Below are positions 46,183 to 54,240 of a stretch of 64,000 nucleotides of DNA, one piece after another; within the stretch, counting starts at the first letter, position 1, and each line of letters begins with the position of its first letter. The position numbers and the translations under genes are program-made. Below the pieces are notes generated by a model. It saw only the letters and a program-made list of their open reading frames with translations, had not been told where the DNA came from and searched no databases. Where the stretch lies: the NCBI GenBank assembly GCA_963710665.1, contig CAVQBC010000006.1, positions 682,001 through 746,000 on the forward strand, written 5' to 3'. The stretch is from CAVQBC01 sp963710665 (GTDB lineage: Bacteria > Actinomycetota > Thermoleophilia > Solirubrobacterales > Solirubrobacteraceae).

Positions 46183-46986
46183 CTAGGCCTCGACCCAGTC
46201 GAAGGGCACGTCGCGGGTCTTCTCCGAGACGTACGCCATGTAGTGCAGCGGGTCGCCCGAGGCGGCGAGGCGGTGGCGGTAGCGGTGCTCCACCACCGGG
46301 TCCAGGACCCCTTCGTCGTGCATGCGGTGCAGCAGGCGCCCGAAGCCGCTCTGGTCGGCCCGGCGCGTGAAGCGGTCCTTGATGTTGAAGGTGATGAGCC
46401 CGCCGTCCTCCACGTAGTTGAAGGCGCGCGCGAACGCGTCCGGCGGGATGTCGCCGAATCCGAGCGCGGCGACCGTGGTCAGGCAGTTGAACCCGGCGGC
46501 CGCCATGGCGGCGTCATCGGCCGGCTCGGGATCGGTGAGGTCCATCACCCGGTAGTCGTCGTAGACGCCCGGGCGGTCGCGCTCGGCCGCCGTGGCGGCC
46601 TCCTCGATGATGTCGATCCCGACGATCGAGGTCGCGCCGAGCTCCGAGAGCTCCTCGCCGACCATGCCGTTGCCGGCGCCGACGTCGAGCACGACGAGCT
46701 CGCTCGCCTCCTGCCCGCGCTCGTCGAGGACGCTCGAGAGCAGCCGGCGGACCGTCTTCGGCGAGTCGCACTGCAGCTCCTCGTAGAAGAGATGCTCGTA
46801 GAGGCCGGGGATCGCGTAGATCTCGCCGTAGTCGTGGAAGCGGACGCGATGACGCCCCTCGGGCGTCTCCACTTCGCACCACTCGGCGTCCTGGTCGCAC
46901 CGGGCCTCGGCGCCGCTCGGCAGGTGGACGGTGAAGGGAACCGGGTCCTGCTGGGGCTCCTGCGTGGTGGTTATGGAATAGGCCAT
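46183..46986 (-). CDS. Class I SAM-dependent methyltransferase
   Basis: A 267-residue protein starting MAYSITTTQEPQQDPVPF. A small N-terminal beta domain (about 1-60) reads VHLPSGAEARCDQDAEWCEVE. The methyltransferase core follows: motif I LVVLDVGAGNGMVGEELSEL, SIVGIDIIEEAATAA, YRVMDLTDPEP, CLTTVAALGFGDIPPDAF and GGLITFNIKDRF. This arrangement is shared with small-molecule and sugar methyltransferases of the Methyltransf_25 group. Substrate unknown. It lies downstream of moaD on the same strand with 139 bases between, so it may or may not share the SAM-riboswitch transcript. Confidence 0.8.
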   Translation of the reverse strand: MAYSITTTQEPQQDPVPFTVHLPSGAEARCDQDAEWCEVETPEGRHRVRFHDYGEIYAIPGLYEHLFYEELQCDSPKTVRRLLSSVLDERGQEASELVVLDVGAGNGMVGEELSELGATSIVGIDIIEEAATAAERDRPGVYDDYRVMDLTDPEPADDAAMAAAGFNCLTTVAALGFGDIPPDAFARAFNYVEDGGLITFNIKDRFTRRADQSGFGRLLHRMHDEGVLDPVVEHRYRHRLAASGDPLHYMAYVSEKTRDVPFDWVEA

Positions 46987-47056
46987 GCCTTCTACATCTA
47001 TCGCATTTGCCTTGAGGAGTACCTCCTCGCCGAAGGTTGCAACCACCCGCACATGA

Positions 47057-47080
47057 GCCGCCCGGCCCCCGCCGGGCGGC
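47057..47080. terminator. Hairpin downstream of the moaD gene
   Basis: GCCGCCCGGC / GCCGGGCGGC, a perfect 10-bp stem with a 4-base loop, 45 bases past the moaD stop on the minus strand. No U run on that strand. It could end the thrC-moaD transcript or just be a processing hairpin. Confidence 0.4.
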
Positions 47081-47125
47081 GTTCTTCCCTGGATCTGCCC
47101 TGGTTCTGGGCCTGCCGACGCGGCG

Positions 47126-47401
47126 TCAGCCGCCTGCAACAGCCGGCAGGATGGTCAGCTCGTCGCCGTCGGAGACCGCGGTCCCGAGCCCGTCGAGGAA
47201 GCGGATGTCCTCCCCGCGCAGGTAGATGTTGACGAACCGGCGCAGCCCGCCGTCGTCGTCGGAGATGCGCGTCCGCAGCTCGCCGTGCTCCGCGTAGAGC
47301 GCCTCGAGGACCTCGCCGACGGTGGCGCCCTCGGCCTCGGCCGCGACGGCGCCGCCGGCCGCGTCGCGCAGCTGCGTGGGCAGCTTCACGGTGACCGCCA
47401 T
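47126..47401 (-). CDS. MoaD/ThiS-family ubiquitin-like sulfur carrier protein
   Basis: A 91-residue beta-grasp protein: VTVKLPTQLRDAAGGAV, ATVGEVLEALYAEHGELRTRI, LRRFVNIYLRGEDIRFLDGLGTAV, DELTILPAVAGG. It ends in Gly-Gly, the site of C-terminal thiocarboxylate formation in MoaD, ThiS and CysO. The ATG overlaps the thrC TGA by one base (TGATG), so the two are translationally coupled. In mycobacteria the homologue CysO donates sulfur to the PLP enzyme CysM. The pairing here with a threonine-synthase-like PLP enzyme under SAM control suggests a sulfur-donor role in methionine synthesis (inference). Confidence 0.88.
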   Translation of the reverse strand: MAVTVKLPTQLRDAAGGAVAAEAEGATVGEVLEALYAEHGELRTRISDDDGGLRRFVNIYLRGEDIRFLDGLGTAVSDGDELTILPAVAGG

Positions 47402-48663
47402 CAGACCGCCACCCCCGGCTCGGAGGATGCACGGTCGTCCGGCTCGACGGCCGCCTCGAAGGCCTCCACGGTCGGCTCGATGTCGGCGACCTCGAACGTC
47501 CCGCGCACCGCGTCGATGGTCTTCAGCCCGTCGCCGGTGATGTAGGCGACGACGCGCTCGCCGGGGTCGATGTCGCCGCGCTCGGCGAGCTTGGCGAGCA
47601 CCGCGGTCGTCACGCCGCCCGCGGTCTCGGTGAAGATGCCGGTCGTCTCGGCCAGGAGCCGGATCCCGGCGCGCACCTCGTCGTCGGTGACCGCGTCGAT
47701 CCCGCCGCCGGTGGCGCGGGCGAGCTCCACCGCGTAGGGCCCGTCCGCCGGGTTGCCGATGGCCAGCGACTTGGCGATCGTGTCCGGCTTGACCGGGCGG
47801 CAGACGTCGGTCCCGGCCGCCCACGCCTGGGCCACGGGCGAGCAGCCCTCGGCCTGGGCGCCGTTCATCGCCGGGAGGGCGCCCTCGAGCAGTCCCACGT
47901 CCAGGAACTCGCTGAAGCCGCGCGCCACCTTCGTGAACAGCGACCCCGACGCGATCGGGGCGACGACGCGGTCGGGGAGCTCCCACCCGAGCTGCTCCGC
48001 GGTCTCGTAGGCGAGCGTCTTCGAGCCCTCCGCGTAGTACGGCCGGACGTTGACGTTGACGAAGGCCCAGCCGTCGCGCTCCGCCGAGAGCTCGGTGCAG
48101 AGGCGGTTCACGGCGTCGTAGTTGCCGCGCACGCCGACCACGCGGGCGCCGTAGGCGCCGGTGGCGAGGATCTTCTCCTCCTCGAGGTCGCCGGGGATGA
48201 AGACGTAGGCGGGCAGGCCGGCGGCCGCGGCATGGGCCGCGACGGCGTTGGCGAGGTTGCCGGTGGACGGGCAGGCCAGCGTGTCGAACCCGAGCTCGCG
48301 GGCTCGCGCCAGCGCGACGGAGACCACGCGGTCCTTGAAGGAGTGGGTGGGGTTGGCCGTCTCGTTCTTGATCCACAGCTCGCCGAGGCCGAGGCGCTCC
48401 GCGAGGCGATCGGCGCGCACGAGCGGCGTCATGCCGGTGGGCAGGGGCGCGAGCGGCGGCTGCGACGGGTCGCAGGGCAGGAAGTCGGCGTAGCGCCACA
48501 GCGTCTGCGGCCCCGCCTGGATCCGGCGCTTGAGCTCCGTGGGGTCGGAGTCCGAGATGGTGTAGGCGACCTCGAGCGGCCCGAAGCAGCGCTCACAGAC
48601 GTAGCGGGCGTCGAGCGGGTAGGTCGCGGAGCATTCCTTGCACTTCAGGGCATCTGCCGGCAT
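47401..48663 (-). CDS. thrC: Threonine synthase-like PLP enzyme with N-terminal zinc ribbon
   Basis: A 420-residue fold-type II PLP enzyme. The N-terminus has a Cys4 ribbon (LKCKECSATY ... RYVCERCFGPLEV). The PLP lysine is in NPTHSFKDRVVSVAL, substrate and phosphate loops in CPSTGNLANAVAAHAA and IASGSLFTK, and the late motif FTETAGGVTTAV is that of threonine synthase. Threonine synthase converts O-phosphohomoserine to threonine. Its leader is a SAM-I riboswitch, which is odd for threonine synthesis. The start is at ATG 48663; the 3' arm of the terminator contains GGAGG, 11 bases before it, so the same hairpin may hide the ribosome-binding site. Confidence 0.88.
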   Translation of the reverse strand: MPADALKCKECSATYPLDARYVCERCFGPLEVAYTISDSDPTELKRRIQAGPQTLWRYADFLPCDPSQPPLAPLPTGMTPLVRADRLAERLGLGELWIKNETANPTHSFKDRVVSVALARARELGFDTLACPSTGNLANAVAAHAAAAGLPAYVFIPGDLEEEKILATGAYGARVVGVRGNYDAVNRLCTELSAERDGWAFVNVNVRPYYAEGSKTLAYETAEQLGWELPDRVVAPIASGSLFTKVARGFSEFLDVGLLEGALPAMNGAQAEGCSPVAQAWAAGTDVCRPVKPDTIAKSLAIGNPADGPYAVELARATGGGIDAVTDDEVRAGIRLLAETTGIFTETAGGVTTAVLAKLAERGDIDPGERVVAYITGDGLKTIDAVRGTFEVADIEPTVEAFEAAVEPDDRASSEPGVAV

Positions 48664-48668
48664 CTATG

Positions 48669-48701
48669 AAAAAACCTCCGCCCGGGTGTATGCGGCGGAG
48701 G
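48669..48701 (-). terminator. Intrinsic terminator of the SAM riboswitch, overlapping the thrC ribosome-binding site
   Basis: On the minus strand CCTCCGCC, an 8-16-base loop and GGCGGAGG are followed by six U residues (48669-48674), then CATAG and the thrC ATG. This is a textbook intrinsic terminator, rare in this GC-rich DNA. The GGAGG in its 3' arm is the best ribosome-binding site for thrC, so folding can block both transcription and translation. Confidence 0.85.
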
Positions 48702-48724
48702 CGTCTGCTGGCGAAGCCCATGAC

Positions 48725-48838
48725 CGCATCTCCCAGGCCTTCGTCTTGGAGCCTGTTGGAGTTGCCACCGTTTCCGCCTTGCGGCGGAATGGTTGGCGGG
48801 GTTTCACAGGGCCAGTCCCTCCACCCCTCTGGATGCGT
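48725..48838 (-). ncRNA. SAM-I (S-box) riboswitch
   Basis: Read on the minus strand the element starts CGCATCCAGAGG, continues GGTGGAGGGACTGGCCC and TGAAACCCCGCCAACC, then a P3 hairpin (TTCCGCCGCAAGGCGGAA), GGTGGCAACTCCAACA, a P4 region and GGGAGATGCG. These are the conserved S-box blocks in the right order, and CGCATC (5') pairs with GATGCG (3') to close P1. A terminator lies 24 bases downstream. S-box RNAs bind S-adenosylmethionine and switch genes off when SAM is high; their usual targets are methionine and SAM genes. Here the target is thrC-moaD. Confidence 0.92.
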
Positions 48839-48856
48839 ACTGCTATGTGGCGCAAC

Positions 48857-48885
48857 ACCCTAGCGAAGGCCTCCGATGGCCACAA
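48857..48885 (-). promoter_or_regulatory. Promoter for the riboswitch-thrC-moaD transcript
   Basis: On the minus strand TTGTGG (48885-48880), 17 bases, TAGGGT (48862-48857) precede the S-box by about 19 bases, a spacing that lets the transcript start just ahead of the P1 stem. Confidence 0.5.
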
Positions 48886-49003
48886 GACGGCCCTCGGGGG
48901 TTGCAACCCGGCGGGCGGGGATCCGGTGTTTTGGCGCCGTTTTGGCTCTGCTGCGTAGAATCTCTTATCGAGATGCCGACGAGCGACGAGCCGCGAAGTC
49001 CCC

Positions 49004-50005
49004 ATGCCGAACCTGCCGAGGACACCGTTCGGCCGTCGGTCGCTGCGCTCGCGCCGGGGCGCTCCCCCTGGTCCGCCTGAGCGCGAAGAGCCGCGCATCG
49101 AGATCGTCGAGGCGCCGGGGCTGCGCTGGATCAACGTCGAGCGCCCGCGCGCGCCGGAGATCGCCTGGCTCGAGGAGCACTTCGAGTTCCACGCGCTCGA
49201 CTTCGAGGACGTGCTGTCGCGCAACCAGCGCCCGAAGGTCGACGAGTACGACGACTACCTGTTCTGCGTCCTGCACTTCCCCCGCTACGACAAGCGGGTC
49301 TCGCGCCTGAACGCGGCCGAGCTCGACCTCTTCGTCGGGCCGGACTTCCTCATCACGATGCCCAACGAGCCGCTGCAGCCGGTCGAGTACCTCTTCGAGC
49401 GCTGCCGGACCAACGAGGAGCTGCGCGAGAGCCTCTTCTCGAAGGGCCCGGGCTACCTGCTCTACCGCATCGTCGACGACTGCGTCGACGCGAGCTTCCC
49501 GATGCTGCGCAAGATGGGGAACAAGCTCGAGCGCATCGAGGAGGACATCTTCGAGGACGCCGGGTCGGACGTCGTGCGCGACATCTCCAACGTCAAGCAG
49601 GAGATCATCAACTTCCGCAAGATCGTCCGCCCGCAGCGCCCGGCCTTCCGCGACCTGGAGCGCACCAAGCAGCGCTACATCGCCGAGGACCTCGACATCT
49701 ACTTCGACGACATCGTCGACGCCTCCGAGCGCATCTGGGACATGCTCGAGAACTACAAGGAGGTCGTGGAGGGGCTCGAGTCCACCAACGAGTCCGCGAT
49801 CTCCCACCGCGCCAACGAGACCTTCCGCATCCTGACCGCGATCACGGTGATCGTCCTGCCGCTGACGCTGATCGCCTCGATCTGGGGCATGAACGTCAAT
49901 GTGCCCGGCGAGGGCTCGCGGCCGGCGTTCTACCTGGTGGTCGGGTTCATGTTCGTGGTGCTGGTCGGCGTCGTGTTGTTCTTCCGGCGCCGCGGCTGGC
50001 TCTGA
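49004..50005 (+). CDS. corA: CorA family magnesium/divalent cation transporter
   Basis: A 333-residue channel protein. The long cytosolic N-terminal domain (about 20-265) includes LEEHFEFHALDFEDVLSRNQRPKVDEYDDYLF. The two C-terminal helices are TFRILTAITVIVLPLTLIASIWG and FYLVVGFMFVVLVGVVLFF, joined by the signature GMN (SIWGMNVNVPGE). It forms pentamers for Mg2+ uptake. A TAGAAT at 48955 may be its -10 element; a second ATG at 48973 opens a short overlapping frame, so the exact start is slightly uncertain. Confidence 0.92.
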   Translation: MPNLPRTPFGRRSLRSRRGAPPGPPEREEPRIEIVEAPGLRWINVERPRAPEIAWLEEHFEFHALDFEDVLSRNQRPKVDEYDDYLFCVLHFPRYDKRVSRLNAAELDLFVGPDFLITMPNEPLQPVEYLFERCRTNEELRESLFSKGPGYLLYRIVDDCVDASFPMLRKMGNKLERIEEDIFEDAGSDVVRDISNVKQEIINFRKIVRPQRPAFRDLERTKQRYIAEDLDIYFDDIVDASERIWDMLENYKEVVEGLESTNESAISHRANETFRILTAITVIVLPLTLIASIWGMNVNVPGEGSRPAFYLVVGFMFVVLVGVVLFFRRRGWL

Positions 50006-50011
50006 CGCGCG

Positions 50012-51154
50012 TCAGAGCGCCAGCGGGTCGAGCTCGCCGTCTGCGACGAGCAGCGCCTCGAACAGGAAGTAGTCGCCCCAGATGAGCTCGTTGGCGGTGG
50101 CGAGCCCGATGCGGTGGTTGTAACAGCCGTCGGCGAGGATGCCGGGCGGCCGCCGGTCGTCGGGACCCACGGGCGTGAGGTGCCGCGTCGCCAGCGCGCC
50201 GAGCATCTCGGAGGCGCAGTCGCGATAGCGCGCGGCCCGCTCGGGCGCGAGCGCGGCGGCCTTCAGCAGGGAGGCCGCGGCGATCGCCGTGCCGGAGGTG
50301 TCGTGCTCGGCGTCCGGGCCCTCCGGCGCGTCGAAGTCCCAGCGCGCGACGCGATCCGCCGGCAGGTGGTCGACCCACCAGTCGCAGGTCCGGACCACCG
50401 GCTCGAGGAACTCGTCCGCCGACACCCACGCCGCGGCCTGGGCGTAGCCGAGCATCGCCCACGCCTGGGCGCGCGTCCACGTGCTGTCGTCGTGGACTCC
50501 CTTGTGGGTGTAGCGGCGCTCGACCGCTCCGGTCGCGGGATCGAAGGTGGCGGACTGGACCACCGACCCGTCGGCCCGCACGCAGAGCTCGATGTGGCGA
50601 CGGGCGTGCTCGGCGGCGATCTCCGCGAGCCGGTCGTCGCCGGTCTCCCGCGCGGCCCAGCAGAGCAGCGGCGTCCCGCCCGGCACGCCGTCGATGTTCG
50701 CCTCGCCGCGACCGACGTCCGAGGACTCCTCGGCCTGCTCGCCGAGCGGGATCACGCGGGCGGCGGGGTTGTAGTCGGAGGCGAAGCCGCGCGCGCCGTG
50801 GATCGCGAGCTCGCGTGCCTCGTCGTCGCCGTGCAGCACCGACCCGAGCGCCGCGCCGTACCAGAACAGGAAGCCGCGGAACACGGTCTCCGACTCGACT
50901 CTCGGCGCGAGCCGCCGCGCCCACTCGAGCCCCAGCCGCCGGTATCGCTCCTCCCCGGTCGCGGCCGCCGCCAGCCACAGCAGCCCGTTCCAGAAGCCGC
51001 CGGTCCAGTCGCCGTTGGGCGAGCGGGTCCATGTGCCGGTGCCGGGGTCGCCGTAGTGCGGGAACCCGGGGTCGTCGCCGGCCGCCGTCTGATCGATGCG
51101 CTCCAGCATCCGCGTGATCGAGGAGCGGTGCACGGCGGGTGTCAGGGTGGTCAT
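50012..51154 (-). CDS. Glycoside hydrolase family 88/105-type unsaturated glycuronyl hydrolase
   Basis: A 380-residue (alpha/alpha)6-barrel enzyme. Recognisable segments: GTWTRSPNGDWTGGFWNGLLWLAAAATGEERY, GFLFWYGAALGSVLHGDDEAREL, GEANIDGVPGGTPLLCWAARETGDDRLAEIA (with an Asp in the usual catalytic position), HDDSTWTRAQAWAMLGYAQA and HDTSGTAIAAASLL (all given in part). GH88 enzymes act on unsaturated uronates released by lyases. No signal peptide, so cytosolic. AGGAGG lies seven bases before the ATG at 51154. It is divergent from the FadR-type regulator, which may control it. Confidence 0.87.
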   Translation of the reverse strand: MTTLTPAVHRSSITRMLERIDQTAAGDDPGFPHYGDPGTGTWTRSPNGDWTGGFWNGLLWLAAAATGEERYRRLGLEWARRLAPRVESETVFRGFLFWYGAALGSVLHGDDEARELAIHGARGFASDYNPAARVIPLGEQAEESSDVGRGEANIDGVPGGTPLLCWAARETGDDRLAEIAAEHARRHIELCVRADGSVVQSATFDPATGAVERRYTHKGVHDDSTWTRAQAWAMLGYAQAAAWVSADEFLEPVVRTCDWWVDHLPADRVARWDFDAPEGPDAEHDTSGTAIAAASLLKAAALAPERAARYRDCASEMLGALATRHLTPVGPDDRRPPGILADGCYNHRIGLATANELIWGDYFLFEALLVADGELDPLAL

Positions 51155-51207
51155 GGCCGTCCTCCTGGGCGTTGGCCGCGGCAGGCCGCGGGTAGTGTTG
51201 GGGGCGC

Positions 51208-51930
51208 ATGGCACGCAAGGGGCAAGGACAGCGGGACGTCGCCGAATTCGAGCTCGTCCCGATCGAGAAGGTCGACGTCTTCCGGTCGGTCGTCGGCCAG
51301 CTCGACGCGATGGTGGCCAAGCTGCGACCCGGCGACAGCCTCGGCTCCGAGCGTGAGCTCGCCGAGCGGCTCTCGGTCAGCCGCGTGTCGGTGCGCGAGG
51401 CGCTGCGCGCGCTCCAGAGCATGGGCAAGATCGAGATCCGCCGCAACGCGGGCAGCTTCGTCGTGGATCCGGGGGGCAAGATGCTCGCCCCGCTGCTCAC
51501 GTCGTCGCGGCCGATCGACGAGGGCTTCATCCGCGACCTCGTCGATGTCCGGGAGGCGATCGAGACGCGGGTCGTGGCGCTCGTCGGCGCGCGCCCTCCG
51601 GCCGAGCTCGTCCCGGCGCGCGAGGCGCTGGCGCTCGCCGAGCGCGAGATGGCCGCCAACGGCGCGGAGGGCCAGAGCGGGAGCCTCGACCTGCGCTTCG
51701 AGGCCGCCCTGGCCGCCGCGTGCGGCAACGCCCTGCTCGCCCGGGTCCAACGGGCCGTCCACGCCCTGTGGATCGACGCGGCGATCGAGCTCGGCATCGA
51801 GTACGGCGACCGCGCGACGCTGCACTCCCAGCACGTGGCGATCCTCGAAGCGCTCGAGGCCGGCGACGGCGACCGTGCCGTGCAGCTGATGGCCGAGCAC
51901 GTTCACCAGGTCAAGCACCTGGCGTCGTAG
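51208..51930 (+). CDS. FadR/GntR family transcriptional regulator
   Basis: A 240-residue regulator. The winged helix-turn-helix is at about 38-78 (LGSERELAERLSVSRVSVREALRALQSMGKIEIR). The FCD effector domain follows (DLVDVREAIETRVVALVGA, LDLRFEAALAAACGNALL, HSQHVAILEALEAGDGDRAVQLMAEHV), with His and Asp residues that bind a metal and a carboxylate or acyl-CoA ligand. Its 3' end overlaps the convergent CoA-transferase gene by 20 bases. Its likely targets are the divergent GH88 gene or the CoA-transferase operon, whose promoter holds TGGTC-type motifs. Confidence 0.88.
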   Translation: MARKGQGQRDVAEFELVPIEKVDVFRSVVGQLDAMVAKLRPGDSLGSERELAERLSVSRVSVREALRALQSMGKIEIRRNAGSFVVDPGGKMLAPLLTSSRPIDEGFIRDLVDVREAIETRVVALVGARPPAELVPAREALALAEREMAANGAEGQSGSLDLRFEAALAAACGNALLARVQRAVHALWIDAAIELGIEYGDRATLHSQHVAILEALEAGDGDRAVQLMAEHVHQVKHLAS

Positions 51931-53500
51931 CCACCGGCTCGGCGAACAGGCGCCGGTCCATCTCCACGAGCGGGTCGGCGATCCGCACCGGCGCGAAGCC
52001 CATCTGCGCCAGCACGTCCTCACGGACGTCGACGCCCGGCGCGATCTCGCGCAGGACCAGCCCGTCCGGCGTGACGTCGAAGACCGCGCGCTCGGTGATC
52101 AGCAGCGCCGACTGCCCCTCCGCCACGCCGCGGCCGACGCGGTAGGTGACCTCGCGCACGGACTCGACGAGCTTGTGGACCTTGCCCTCCCGTTCGATGC
52201 GGATGCCGTCGCCCGGGAACCCCAGCTCGAGCCCGCCGGTCGTCAGCGTGCCCGCGAAGACGAGCCTGCGCGCGTTGGCCGCGATGTCGATGAAGCCGCC
52301 GGCTCCCGGGTTCGAGCTCCCGAAGCGGCTGACGTTGACGTTCGCCTGCGCGTCGAACTCCGCGAACGAGAGGACGGCGAGCTCGCAGTTGCCGCCGTCG
52401 ATGTAGTCGAACTGCGAGACGCCGTCGATCAGCGCCTCGGGTCCGATGTTGGCCGAGAACTGCCAGCCGGGCATGACCACGCCGCCGAACGAGCCGTGCT
52501 CGGTGGTGAAGCAGTAGTCGAGGATCCCGTCGTCCTCGAAGCAGCCGTCCTCGCTCATCGCGAGCGGCACGTCGGACGACGCGCCGAAGCCGAAGATCGT
52601 CACCTCGCCGGGACGGACCTCCTGCGCCGCCCGCCGCGCGATCACCTTGTCGGCGCCGAGCGGGAGCGGCGCCAGCCGGTCGGCGGTGAACGACTCCGGC
52701 ACGAGGTAGGAGGCGTCGTAGGCGAGGTCCGTGCCCATCATCTGGTCCTCGGCGACCACCACCGCGTCCACCAGCGCGCCGGGGAGCTTGACCTGGCCGG
52801 CGGGGCGCGAGCGCGGCGGGACGACGCGCGCGACCTGCGCGATCACGCGCCCGCCGCACGCCTTGACGGCCATCGCGAGCGCGATCGACGACGACAGCAG
52901 CGGCTCGTCCTCGAACGACAGGTTGCCGTGGGGGTCGGCGGAGGTCGCGCGGATGATCCCCACGTCCAGGTCCCAGGCGGGATAGAAGAGATAGTCCCGA
53001 CCGCGGAACTCGATGCGCTCGACCAGGGGATCGGTGGCGCGGGCGGTCAGCGCGCCCCCGCCGTGCGCCGGGTCGATGTAGGTGTCGAGCCCGATCCTCG
53101 TCAGGTAGCCGGGGCTGCGCCGCGCGACCTCGCGCAGCCAGTGCATCGAGGCGCCGATCGGCCAGCTGTAGGCCTCGATCGCATCGCGGTGGATGAGGTC
53201 CATGAGCCTCGGCCGCTCCCCCGTCTCGGGGTTCCGGGGGTTGATGTAGGAGCCCGAGACGATCCGCTTCATCAGGCCCGGGCGGGCCACGTGGTCCATG
53301 CCGGCGATCCCGATCGAGTCCCCGGTCCCGCAGGGGAAGAAGAACGTCAGGTCGCGCGGCCCTCCGCTGCGCTCGAAGCGGTCGGCGAGCGCCGCCAGCA
53401 CGGCGTCTGGCGTCAGCCAGCCGATCACGCCGACGCTCGCGACGCTCTGGCCGTCGCGGATGTCCGCGACGGCGTCCTCCACCGTCGAGATCTTCGTCAT
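51911..53500 (-). CDS. Acyl-CoA:carboxylate CoA-transferase (class I, propionate CoA-transferase type)
   Basis: A 529-residue protein that has both class I CoA-transferase halves fused. First half: VEDAVADIRDGQSVASVGVIG, FFFPCGTGDSIGIAGMDHV. Second half: the catalytic Glu motif FTTEHGSFGGVVMPGWQFSANIG, followed by SQFDYIDGGNCELAVLSFAEFD and GAGGFIDIAANARRLVFAGTL (in part). It transfers CoA between short-chain acyl groups and a free carboxylate. ATGA overlap with the enoyl-CoA hydratase gene shows translational coupling. With the hydratase and an MFS carrier it forms a small organic-acid uptake and catabolism operon. Confidence 0.88.
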   Translation of the reverse strand: MTKISTVEDAVADIRDGQSVASVGVIGWLTPDAVLAALADRFERSGGPRDLTFFFPCGTGDSIGIAGMDHVARPGLMKRIVSGSYINPRNPETGERPRLMDLIHRDAIEAYSWPIGASMHWLREVARRSPGYLTRIGLDTYIDPAHGGGALTARATDPLVERIEFRGRDYLFYPAWDLDVGIIRATSADPHGNLSFEDEPLLSSSIALAMAVKACGGRVIAQVARVVPPRSRPAGQVKLPGALVDAVVVAEDQMMGTDLAYDASYLVPESFTADRLAPLPLGADKVIARRAAQEVRPGEVTIFGFGASSDVPLAMSEDGCFEDDGILDYCFTTEHGSFGGVVMPGWQFSANIGPEALIDGVSQFDYIDGGNCELAVLSFAEFDAQANVNVSRFGSSNPGAGGFIDIAANARRLVFAGTLTTGGLELGFPGDGIRIEREGKVHKLVESVREVTYRVGRGVAEGQSALLITERAVFDVTPDGLVLREIAPGVDVREDVLAQMGFAPVRIADPLVEMDRRLFAEPVATTPGA

Positions 53501-54240
53501 TGCCGCCCCCTGAAGCGGGCCAAGCTCTCACGGGCCCGGTCGTCGTTGCAGTCCGATACGAAGAGCCGGTTGGCCTCGGCGTCGAGCGCCTCGCCGCCGC
53601 CGATCGCCAGCGCCGCGAAGGCCCGCTTGGTCGAGGCGATCGCCGACGCCGGCATCGCCGCGAGCTTGGCGGCGAGCCGGTCCGCCGCGGCGACCGCCTC
53701 GCCGTCCTCGGCGAGCTCGTCGGCCACGCCCCGGCGGTGGGCCTCGGTGCCGTCCACCGGATCGGCGCCCCAGGTGAGGCGCCGCGCGGCGACCGGCCCG
53801 ACGCGGGCCGCGAGCGCCTGCAGGCCCCACGGCGGCACCCAGCCGAGCGACACCTCCGGCAGATGCCAGGCCGTGCTGCGACCCGTCACCACCAGATCGC
53901 AGGAGACGGCGAGCACGAAGCCGCCACCGAGCGCGAAGCCCTCCACGGCCGCGACGACCGGCGTCCCGAGCAGCGCGATGCCGCGCGCCATCGCACCCGT
54001 CTCGCTCTCGTGGGCGGACATCTCGGCGACGTCCATGCCCGCGAGCTCCTTGAGGTCGCTGCCCGCGCAGAACCCGGGTGGGCTGCCGGCGAGGACGATC
54101 GCGCCGACCGACGGGTCCGCGTCGAGCTCCGAGAGCGTGGAGCCGAGCCGCCGCACCAGCTCGCTGCTCAGGGCGTTGCGCGCGCGTGGCCGCTCGAGCG
54201 TCACGCGCGCGACGCGCCGTGTGGTCTCAATGCTCAGCAT
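53497..54240 (-). CDS. Enoyl-CoA hydratase/isomerase family protein
   Basis: A 247-residue crotonase-fold enzyme: VARVTLERPRARNALSSELVRRL, GSPPGFCAGSDLKELAGMD (oxyanion-hole segment with CAGSDL in place of the classic FSAGADL), VEGFALGGGFVLAVSCDLVV and LPEVSLGWVPPWGLQALAARVG. Of the two glutamates of typical hydratases, the second (E in LPEVSLGW) is present while the first position reads Trp-Gly-Leu, so isomerase, lyase or hydrolase activity is also possible. Start ATG at 54240 overlaps the MFS gene end by 14 bases; TGA overlaps the CoA-transferase ATG. Confidence 0.85.
   Translation of the reverse strand: MLSIETTRRVARVTLERPRARNALSSELVRRLGSTLSELDADPSVGAIVLAGSPPGFCAGSDLKELAGMDVAEMSAHESETGAMARGIALLGTPVVAAVEGFALGGGFVLAVSCDLVVTGRSTAWHLPEVSLGWVPPWGLQALAARVGPVAARRLTWGADPVDGTEAHRRGVADELAEDGEAVAAADRLAAKLAAMPASAIASTKRAFAALAIGGGEALDAEANRLFVSDCNDDRARESLARFRGRQ

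Noticed and set aside
46183..46986. Methyltransferase as certain third gene of the SAM-riboswitch operon
   Set aside because: 139 bases and a strong hairpin separate it from moaD, so co-transcription cannot be claimed from sequence.
48973..49080. A 35-codon leaderless gene before corA
   Set aside because: The ATG at 48973 is well placed after TAGAAT, but the short product overlaps corA in another frame and has no recognisable features; it was kept only as a doubt about the corA start.
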